From: Streptococcus thermophilus
Lineage (GTDB): Bacteria; Actinomycetota; Actinomycetes; Mycobacteriales; Mycobacteriaceae
Direction of reading: 5' to 3'
Assembly (NCBI GenBank): GCA_900618065.1
Contig: UYIL01000004.1
Location: 1-22,434 of the forward strand
Length of the DNA: 22,434 nt
Within the stretch, counting starts at the first letter, position 1, and each line of letters begins with the position of its first letter. A program made the position numbers and the translations under genes. Below the pieces are notes generated by a model. The model saw nothing but the letters and a program-made list of their open reading frames with translations. It was not told where the DNA came from and searched no databases. Below are positions 1 to 7,441 of this stretch, piece by piece.

Positions 1-11
1 CGGTAAGAATT

Positions 12-873
12 TTAGCCGTATCGAGCCTCAAGAATCAAGGGCGTGAGCTGGGTAGGCTCGAGCTCCTTAGTCCAGTGCGGCAGGTTCCCGCTCGGGGCCC
101 ACGCAATGGCCCAAGAGGCGCGTTCTTCAGGCGAGTCGCCACCGTGACCGCCGGCGTCCAGGTGACCGTGGTCGGTGGTGATCACGACCAGCCAGTCTTC
201 ACCGAAAGAGTCGTAGCGGAACTGAACGTCCTCGACCATCGTTTGAACGTGAGCGTCCACGCGGCGGATTGCGTCGGCGTATTCGTCCGACACCCGCGCC
301 GTAGACGTGGCCGGCATCGTCGACATCGCAGCAGTATACGAACCCCATGTCGAAGGCCGGCCCGCGCAGTGCTGCGTGGGCGTAGGCGACGCATTCAGCG
401 TCGGTAGCAATGTAGCCATGGGTTTCGCCGTCGCGCGCGACAATGCGGTGCAGGCCCGCCTTCTGCTGGTCTTCCCGCGGGTGGAGAATCGGTCCCAACC
501 CCGCCGGATCGATCAACACCGGCCAGCCAGCCGCCGCGAAGGTGCGGGTGGTGGTGTCGCGGTGGAACGCCAAGGAGAGGACATCGGGGTACGTCCAGTG
601 GCGGCTGCCCACCATGGTGTTGTCCACGATCCCGTGCTCGGCGTGCGATGCTCCCGTCAGCAAGGACGCCCACCCTGGTCCGGAGATGGTGGGTACCTCC
701 ATCGTGATGGTGGAAAAGCGGCCTTCCTCCGCCAGGCGGGGCAGAGCATTGCCGACGCCGTCGCGTTGAACAAGGTCCCACCGGGTTCCGTCGAGACCGA
801 TGATCAAGACCGGCCGGTGCGCATCCGGGCCGATATCAGGTGTGCCCTGCGGCTCATTGCTGGGAATCAGCAT
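12..873 (-). CDS. Alkaline-phosphatase-superfamily hydrolase (nucleotide pyrophosphatase / phosphonoacetate-hydrolase type), one frameshift
   Basis: Last gene of the ABC operon, about 287 residues, predicted to cleave a phosphate ester or phosphonate imported by the upstream transporter. Seen: LIIGLDGTRW (metal-ligand Asp28), PTISGPGW then LLTG (nucleophile position, probably Ser64), DVDDAGHVYG (Asp and His ligands), TTDHGH and GGHGG near the C-terminus, the full metal-ligand series of nucleotide pyrophosphatases and phosphonoacetate hydrolases. The ATG at 873 follows AGGAACAGG at SD distance and lies 16 nt after the ATPase stop. No signal peptide is evident, so it is probably cytosolic. The frame breaks near 297-300 in a GGG run: HVYGAG continues as VSDEYADAIRRV one frame over, as if one G were missing. 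Substrate is inferred from family and context only. Confidence 0.8.
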
Positions 874-889
874 GGGGTGAACCTGTTCC

Positions 890-2035
890 TTACTCGTGCG
901 GCTGGCCGGCCTGGAGGGTGGGGTAGGTGCCCAGCGGACGCTTCGCGTAGAGTTCCTGGGCGACTGCGCGCTCCTCCTCGGTCGGGGTGTCAATGACAGC
1001 CTCAGAACGAACCAGATCCAGCTTCACGCGCTGACCCGGGGCGATCTGGTCGGCCTTCGTGGTGGAGACATCCACACGCACCTGGCCCGGGTAATCGTCG
1101 TGGTCGAGCATGACGGCGGAGAAGATGCCGCGGAGCTGAATGTCGTGGACAGTGAAGCGGCCTTCTTCGTCATTACGCAGCTCGAACTCCTCCGGGCGGA
1201 GAAGCGCGATCATGATGTCGCCGTCGGAGACGGGCATGTCCTTATTCACAATGTCCATCTCCACATCCATCACGTTGAGCCGGCCGTTACCCACCACGCC
1301 CGGGATACGGTTGGTGATGCCCACGAAGGAGGAAATGAACGGGGTTTCCGGGTGGCGGTAGATCTCAGCCGGGGTGCCAATCTGGGCGATGACACCCTCA
1401 TTCATGACACCAATGCGGTCCGCCATGACCAGAGCTTCTTCCTGGTCGTGGGTCACCATCAGGGTCGCAATGCCCTCCTGCAGCTGAATGCGGCGAATCT
1501 CGTCGCGCAGCTGCACACGGACCTTGGGCGTCCAGGGCGGACAGTGGTTCGTCGAGAAGCAGCACCTCCGGCTCCACCGCCAAAGCGCGCGGCAAGCGCA
1601 ACACGCTGTTGCTGACCACCCGACATCTGGGCCGGGTACTTCGCGGCGTGCTCGTTCAAACCAACGAGCTCGACAAGCTTCCTTCAGCGCGCTTGCGGCG
1701 GGCACCGGCGTCGACACCGCGGATCTTCAGGCCGTAGGCGACATTCTCCACCGCATCCATGTGCGGGAACAGGGAGTACGCCTGGAACACGATGCCCAGG
1801 TTGCGCTTGCGGGGTCGGCAGATCCGACACTTCGCGGCCGTTGATGATGACGTCGCCGGAATCTGCTTGCTCGAGACCAGCGAGGATCTTCAGCGAGGTG
1901 GACTTACCGCAACCGGAGGGGCCGAGGAGAGCGACCATTTCGCCCTCGCCGATGGACAGGTTGAAGTTACGCAGAACGGTTTTTTTCACCGTAGGACTTG
2001 ACGAGATCCTTGAGGATGACAAAGGGCTCAGCCAT
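890..2035 (-). CDS. ABC transporter ATP-binding protein (PotA/FbpC/PhnT type), several frameshifts
   Basis: ATPase of the import system, about 381 residues; it should power the two membrane permeases. Pieces in different frames together give [18 protein letters not shown], Walker [11 protein letters not shown]-loop [15 protein letters not shown], signature MSGGQQQR, Walker [16 protein letters not shown]-loop [12 protein letters not shown], and a C-terminal TOBE-like region with [10 protein letters not shown], as in spermidine, iron and 2-aminoethylphosphonate importers. The ATG at 2035 lies 2 nt past the TAG of the upstream permease. One break sits in an A7 run at 1980-1986 (6 As would restore the frame); others fall near 1815, 1690, 1600 and 1545. 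No in-frame stop was found between breaks, so indel sequencing errors are plausible. As written no complete product is encoded. Confidence 0.85.
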
Positions 2036-2037
2036 GG

Positions 2038-2893
2038 CTACGAGGCCTTTCTATTCTTTTTGAGCGAGATGGTGGATGCCGCCGAGATCAAGCTGAGCAG
2101 AATCCAGGTGAAGATCATGACGAAGAAGGACAGGGCGGCGATACCGCGCGGGTTCGTCGACGAGACTTCGACCATGAACACAGGGAAGGTGTACTGCAGG
2201 AGCAAAGAGGCCGATCGCGAACTCGCTGACCACCATCGCAATGCACAGCAGCGACGCGGACAGCATGGCGACGCGCAGGTTGGGGATGACCACGCCGCTC
2301 AAGGTCTGCCAGGTGGTCGCACCCAGCGACGACGACGCGGCGAACATCGTCCGCAGGTCCAATGCCTTCACACCGGCGTCAATGGCGCGGTAGCACAGCG
2401 GCAGCGCGTTAATGACGTAGAGCGGAACCAGGATCCACATCGAGGTGAGCAAGCCCGGCGCGAACGGGCGGAAGAACACCGACACACCGTTGACCAGAGC
2501 CACGGCCGGAACGACGAGCGGGAGCACCGACAGGAACTCCGCCGCCTTTGCCATCTGCGGCGCCTTGAGGTTCAAGAGATGATGGTGGGCACCAGGAGAA
2601 TCAGCATGACCAGGGTGGGTCACCACCGTCAATAACAGCGTGTTGATCAGGGATTCGCCTGCGCGCGAGTGGTTGAAAGTCTCCATCAGGGTGTCTGTGG
2701 TGAAACCGACGCCCGGGCGGGTGAAACCGAAGATGGCGGCCGCGAACCAGGGCAGCGCGAAGTAGATCGCGGCAACGATGAGGATCGCAGTCGAGGCTGC
2801 CGACGTCTTGTGCTGGTTGCGGCGGCGAACTTTCTTGTCGGACGCGGGGTCGATGGCTTCCTCGGCCGGAGCTGCCGTTACTGGTTGAGCCAT
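2038..2893 (-). CDS. ABC transporter inner-membrane permease, second of pair, frameshifted
   Basis: About 285-residue binding-protein-dependent transport permease. After a charged N-terminus (DKKVRRRNQHK) come hydrophobic segments such as AILIVAAIYFALPWFAAAIF, LSVLPLVVPAVALV and, in the last frame, SFFVMIFTWILLSLISA. The EAA loop that docks to the ATPase is visible as FAASSSLGATTWQTLSGVVIPNL. The frame changes near 2600 and returns shortly after (a compensating pair), and changes again near 2205, where GGCCTCTTTGCTCC seems to have one T too many; the rest reads LLQYTFPVFMVEVSSTNPRG to the TAG at 2038. The ATG at 2893 overlaps the end of the preceding permease by 16 nt, so the two are probably translationally coupled. 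Confidence 0.82.
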
Positions 2894-3828
2894 TTTTCAC
2901 TCCTTCTGGTGAAGTAGATGCGCAGAGCCATCGCCGCGATGATGATGAGCATCATCCAGGTGACCAACGCAGCTGCAAGGCCCGGGTTTGAGCAGCACGT
3001 TGCCGCTGATGAAGAAACCGATGAGGATGGGCACCAAGTTGAGCGAGCCGCCGGCCAGGGCGAACGCGGTGGCGTAGGCAGCGAATGCGTTAGCGAACAG
3101 CAGCAGCAGGGAACCCAGGATGGCGGGCCACAGAACGGGGATGACCACATCCTTGATGTATTGGCTGCGGGTGGCGCCGAGAGACGATGCAGCGTCGTAC
3201 CACTCTTTGCGGATGCCTGCATGGCCGGCAGCATCAGCGTGGCCATCAGCGGAATTTGGAAGTACAGGTACACCAGCGACACACCCCAGAAGCCGGTCAG
3301 GGAGAAGACTTCGCGGAAGCCGGGCCAGCCGTTGGCGATGGCAACGGTGAGCAAGCCTTCGGTGCCAGAAGCGCGATGAACGCATACGCCAGCCCCACAC
3401 CACCGGACTGAGCGGCGAGAGCGGAGAAGCTGTTGATCAGACCGGAGAGCTTGCCCGGGCGCCTGTCGTGGGTCAGTGCCCACGCAAGCAGCACACCGAA
3501 GACGCCACCGACGACAGCGGTGAACAGGGACAGGTTGAAGGTGAGGACGAACGCACTGCGGTAGGTCGAACCCATCGCCTCGCCCATTGTCGCGAGGGTG
3601 AAGTTGCCTTGGGGATCCTGGAACGACTCAGGGTGTTCGCCAGGATCGGCATGATGAGGAAGACAGCCAGAAAAAGGAAGTACGGGAGGGCACCGAGGGA
3701 AGCAGGGTTGAAACTGAACTTCCCTTTGGGTGTGCGCTCCCGCTTTTCCTTCTTCTTGCCGTTCTCGTCATGCCCGGAGTGGCTTGCGGTTCCACCGCGT
3801 CCTGGGAAGAAGAGACGGCGCTAGACAT
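2878..3828 (-). CDS. ABC transporter inner-membrane permease, first of pair, multiply frameshifted
   Basis: About 316 residues when pieced together. A hydrophilic Lys/Glu-rich N-terminus (DENGKKKEKRERTPKG) precedes ALPYFLFLAVFLIMPILANTL. Other frames supply MGSTYRSAFVLTFNLSLFTA, SGGVGLAYAFIALLAPK, FWGVSLVYLYFQIPLMATL and the EAA loop YDAASSLGATRSQYIKDVVIP, ending ALRIYFTRRSEKWLNQ. At least four frame changes (about 3765, 3625, 3360, 3205) plus one near 2990 are needed. The start ATG overlaps the TAA of the binding-protein gene (TAATG at 3830-3826), a tight coupling arrangement. Family and role are clear from the two-permease operon; substrate is not. Confidence 0.8.
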
Positions 3829-4957
3829 TAGTTACGGACCCTCTTCGCCCACTCAGTAGCGATGACCTCGTTGGCCTTGTCGCCCTGCTCAACGGACGGG
3901 ACCTGCACCTTCTCCAGGACGGCCGGTCCGGCAGCTTCTCCATAGCCTCATCGGAGAGCTTGCCTTCTTCTGCCAGCTTGGTGAAGCGGGACGGGATAGC
4001 GCCGCCGAGGGCGTACTGCTCCGCGCCCTCGTCGGAGTTGAGCCACTCAACCCACAGACGTGCCGCGTTCGGGCGCTTCGGGTTGACCGAGATCGGCTGC
4101 GCGTAGAAGTTGCCGAAGACGCCGTCTTCCCGGAACGACGCGCTCAAGGTCGACGCCGTCCTTCTCCAGCTGCTCGGTGCACCGACCCAGTTGTAGTTCC
4201 AGTCGAGGACAATGGCAGCCTCACGGTGGTCAGGGCGGCAGCCGGGTCAGAGATGCTGACAAGGTTGCCGGACTTGGACAGTTCCTCGAAGAACGCGACA
4301 CCCGGCTCGATGTCGTCGAGGGAGCCGCCGTTGGCCAGCGACGCAGCGAACACGCCGGCGATGGAGGATGCGCCCTGGCGCGGGTCGCCGGACAGAGCAA
4401 TCTGGCCTTGTACTTCGGGTCGAGCAGGTCCTTGAAGGTCTTCGGAACGTCCTTGACCTTCTTGGTGTTCACACCGAACTCGATCACGCCGTAGTACGCG
4501 GACACCCACTTGCCTTCCGGGTCCTTGAAGTCGTCCGGGATCTCGTCGAAGGTGGACGGCTTGAACGGCTCGACCAGACCCTGGTCAATAGCCGGGTTGG
4601 TGAAGGAGTAGCCGATGTCCAGCACGTCCGGCTGGCTGTCCTGTCCCTTGAGGTTCTGGACAGCCTGGAGCTCCTCGGCAGAGGATGCATCCGGGGAGTC
4701 GACGGCGACCTTCACGTCGTACTTGGAGGTGAACTCGTTGAAGTGGCCTTCGTAGTTAGCCCAGGTCTTCGGGTAGGCGATGAGGCGGACTTCACCTTCC
4801 TCCTTGGCCAGCTGCGCGATCTCTTCCGGGGAGCACCAACGTTTGCCGAGGCGCCGTCATCGCCCCCACCACCGCAGGCCGCGAGGCCGAGAGTGGTAGC
4901 GACTGCGAAGCTGGCTGCTGCTACGCGTGCAGCCGCGGACTTCTTTTTAAAGAACAT
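3828..4957 (-). CDS. Lipoprotein extracellular solute-binding protein of the ABC importer, frameshifted
   Basis: First gene of the operon, about 376 residues. The ATG at 4957 has GAAAGG about 7 nt upstream and is preferred over a TTG at 4972 that would add MERLY. The N-terminus is a lipoprotein signal: FFKKKS, a hydrophobic stretch, lipobox LAAC, then Gly/Asp-rich linker. The mature part reads AQPDVLDIGYSF-like text, AYYGVIEFGVNTKKVKDVP, FKDLLDPKYKAR, QGASSIAGVFAASL and LWVEWLNSDEGAEQYALGG, typical of the iron(III)/2-aminoethylphosphonate/thiamine binding-protein group. Frame changes near 4835, 4395, 4225, 4150 and 3925 must be bridged; after the last, the tail reads VLEKVQVPSVEQGDKANEVI to TAA. 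Ligand cannot be deduced; a phosphonate or phosphate ester is inferred from the co-transcribed phosphatase-superfamily gene. Confidence 0.82.
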
Positions 4958-5158
4958 GTAGAGCCTTTCCAATCGGGCGAAGCTGGGCAGGAGTTGCCCG
5001 CTTTCCGCTCAAAGGTTTCACAGGTTTCTTAATGAAGGGTGGCAGGATTGTGACGAATCAGCGAACAGGAGTTGATCTTTATTTGGCTCTACTTGCAGTG
5101 AAAACTGCTGGTCAAAAGGTTACGTGTCACCAAAACGGGTCATGGCACAATCTATTGC
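4958..5158. promoter_or_regulatory. Divergent intergenic region between importer operon and HAD gene
   Basis: The only space from which both the minus-strand importer operon and the plus-strand HAD gene can be transcribed, so both promoters should lie here. It is more AT-rich than the flanking genes. A short imperfect dyad GGGCA-N5-TGCCC lies near 4985-4999. No convincing -35/-10 pair could be fixed by eye. The HAD start at 5159 has no SD-like sequence, so a leaderless transcript is possible. Confidence 0.45.
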
Positions 5159-5824
5159 ATGACCGATGTGTTCTTAGAAAAGATCAAGGATTGCGACGGT
5201 GTCTTGTTCGACTTCAACGGCACGCTGAGCGACGACGAGCCGGTGCTTCAAGCGACGTATGACACGGCCCTGCAGCAGCTGGGGCTCGAGGGTTTGCGGC
5301 CGAACGAGTACGAGTCCCTAGTCGGCTTGTCCGATCCCGACATCGTCCGCCGTCTTTTGGCGGCACGATCCTCCGACGAGTTCGATGCGCTGATCGGCCA
5401 CCTGTCAGAGGCATATTCAGCGGCGGTGGCTGAGCGTCCGACGATTACGCGCGAATCGGCGCGCTTCGTCGCCGAGCTTATCGACGCCGGCACGCACGTC
5501 GCCATCGTCACCGGCACGTTCCGCGCACTCATGCAAGGCGGCTTAGACCAAGCCGGTCTGTCACACATCGGGCGCGATAGCGTCGCAATCGAGGATGTGG
5601 CCACCGGCAAACCGGACCCCGCGGGATTTCTGCTGGGGGCGGAGAACATCGGTGTTCCCACGGACAGGATCCTCGGTTTCGAGGACTCCTTAGCCGGGGT
5701 GGAAGCGCTCACACGCGCCGGCATCCGCGCCGTCGGCATCGGCCCCCACCTGGCGGAGACAGAGGGGCTCATCGCGCACTTTCCGACGATGGATGACGCC
5801 GCCCGGGCGTACCTGGACACCTGA
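5159..5824 (+). CDS. HAD-superfamily hydrolase (subfamily IA, phosphatase / beta-phosphoglucomutase-like)
   Basis: Intact 221-residue cytosolic HAD hydrolase. Motif I is FDFNGTLSDDE with nucleophile Asp18; motif II VAIVTGTF gives the Thr; motif III GKPDPAGF gives the Lys; motif IV LGFEDSLAG supplies the acidic Mg ligands. A small helical C1 cap (about residues 30-95) lies between motifs I and II. The residue two after the nucleophile, normally the general acid/base Asp, is Asn20. It is divergent to an importer operon that ends in a phosphatase-superfamily gene, so phosphonate or organophosphate breakdown is a reasonable inference, not a demonstration. ATG 5159 has no SD; no better upstream start is seen. 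Unlike the adjoining operon it has no frameshift. It ends 19 nt from the convergent exonuclease-like gene. Confidence 0.85.
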   Translation: MTDVFLEKIKDCDGVLFDFNGTLSDDEPVLQATYDTALQQLGLEGLRPNEYESLVGLSDPDIVRRLLAARSSDEFDALIGHLSEAYSAAVAERPTITRESARFVAELIDAGTHVAIVTGTFRALMQGGLDQAGLSHIGRDSVAIEDVATGKPDPAGFLLGAENIGVPTDRILGFEDSLAGVEALTRAGIRAVGIGPHLAETEGLIAHFPTMDDAARAYLDT

Positions 5825-5843
5825 GCTACCAACTCACCGCCGC

Positions 5844-7276
5844 CTACCGGATCAGCTCGGGACGGTCCTCTTCATTGGGGTCGATGGGCCGGAAATACTT
5901 GTTGTGCGGTCTATCAGGCAATTCCCGGCCCTCCTTAAGCCCCGCCATGTAGACGCACATCGCCCCCACTGCGGCAATGAGGAAGGCAATTGCAAGGTTG
6001 GGGCGGCGAATATCACGAATGTGATGCACAGGGTGAACATGATCATTTGGGCCGTCCAGACAAATGGCGGCTTCTTTTCCACCTCAGCCGTCTTCTTTGC
6101 CGGCGCAGGAGTGTGTTCTTCAGGTTGGGGTCTCGACAGTTCCGGCTCGTCGGGCGGTGACGTGGCGGGCAGGCCCGGCTCTTCGTTTTGCCGTTTGTGC
6201 TCAGCAGTAGCTGCCGCGACGACGAGCTCCACGAGCATTGTCTGGCGCAGCGGCCCGACCCCCTCGAGTGTGAGCAGATCCTGGGCACTCCAGCTAAGCA
6301 TGTCGGGGCTTTGCAGCTTCCACTCGTCGACGAACCGGTCGAGGCCGCTGCCGTTGCCCGTGATGTCTGTGGAGGGCGCGACGTAGCGGGAGATCGCAAA
6401 CAGCGGCTTGTGCGAGTGCTGGGAGATCCAGGCCGACGTGACGCGCGCCATGTCGGCCGACCCAGCACGGTCCGGGGCGCTCTCCATCCACGGGAACAGT
6501 TCCTCGCGCTCCACCTCTGGGTGTGTGGGCACGACCGGCCGGGGTACCGTCACCGGTTCTGAGATGATCTTGCGCTGGTGGGAAACGGTCGGCGACGACC
6601 GTGGGGCAGGGGAGTGCGGCGAGCGCCGGCGCGGTGCTGTGGGGGCTGCGGGTGCCGTGGCGCGCGTCGTCGTGTGTTCCGGCTCCGTTTCCGAGCGGCC
6701 GTGGAAGAACGCCGTGGGATAGCCCGTGACCGATGCGTCGTGCTCCTGGTGGAGGTAGCGCAGGAGGTTGGCGGTTGCGGAGGCGTCGGAAAGCGCGTCG
6801 AGCGTCTTCAACGCAGGAAGCTCAGCTGCGGCGAGCGCCTCCCTCAGTTTGTTTACCCCCAAATACCGCGACGAGAGCTGCATGGTGTCGATCCACGTGT
6901 CCGGCACAGTGTCGTCCATGCCCCAGCGCTCGAATTCGTAGCGCAGGTAACGCTTCTCGTACGTGGCGTCGTGCGCGACGAGTATGCGGCCGTGAAGGAG
7001 GTGCTTGAGGTGCCCGGCGAGAGCGGGGAAGGTCAGGCCCCTGTCGACGTCTTCTTCCTGGATGCCGTGGACATCGGTGTTGAGGATCAGTCGATGCGGG
7101 TTGACCAGCGCTTCCCACGTGTCCTCCACGGAGAGGTCCCTGTCGAGCAGCACGACACCGATTTCCACAATCGCGTCATTGTCACGCATACCTGTGGTCT
7201 CGAAGTCCACCACCGCGTAACCGGTGTTCAGACTACGGCGAAGTGATCCCCTGTTTCTGGCGTGCACCGTGGACAT
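5844..7276 (-). CDS. DEDDh exonuclease-like protein with C-terminal membrane anchor; altered catalytic residues, one frameshift near the end
   Basis: About 477 residues. Residues 18-178 form a DnaQ-like 3'-5' exonuclease domain: ExoI VVDFETTG (Asp24, Glu26), ExoII LVAHDATYEKRYL, ExoIII LDALSDASATANLL. The usual ExoII Asp is Glu107 and the usual ExoIII His is Leu159 (codon CTC); Asp164 is kept. A long Pro/Ala/Thr/Ser-rich linker (about 190-250) follows, then a conserved-looking stretch with DLLTLEGVGPLRQTML, weakly like a helix-hairpin-helix. The end has two hydrophobic segments, MIMFTLCITFVIF and LAIAFLIAAVGAMCVYMAGL, suggesting membrane attachment. These lie in different frames; the shift is near 6010-6020 in CGCCGCCCC. 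The ATG at 7276 has only a weak SD, GGGTG. It lies downstream of, and may be co-transcribed with, the DUF262 gene. Confidence 0.78.
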
Positions 7277-7379
7277 AGTAGTTCACCCAGCTCGTCGGTG
7301 GCGGCGGGCCTAGAAATCCGGGCCAAACACTACAGTCCGGCTGGTTGCGTTACGACCAGAACTACTATCCACACCGACG
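7275..7379 (-). repeat. Interleaved inverted repeats in the leader of the exonuclease-like gene
   Basis: A perfect 10-bp inverted repeat pairs ATAGTAGTTC (plus strand 7275-7284) with GAACTACTAT (7359-7368). An 8-bp one pairs CGTCGGTG (7293-7300) with CACCGACG (7372-7379). Their order is A-B-A'-B', so both cannot nest; together they would form a pseudoknot. On the minus-strand transcript the last arm abuts and includes the first two bases of the exonuclease-like start codon, just after its GGGTG. Function is inferred; chance is possible. Confidence 0.45.
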
Positions 7380-7441
7380 GTGTATCTGTACTTCCTCTCG
7401 TTTCCGAGTGAGTAGTCTCCCACAATCGTGTTCGTACTCTT

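Noticed and set aside
4957..4972. TTG start at 4972 for the binding protein
   Set aside because: The ATG at 4957 has a good SD at normal distance and a standard lipoprotein signal directly after it.
5852..6015. C-terminal residues of the exonuclease-like protein in the frame ending at 5852
   Set aside because: The Ser/Thr/Arg-rich tail is a frameshift product; the other frame gives a clean membrane helix and a natural end at 5844.
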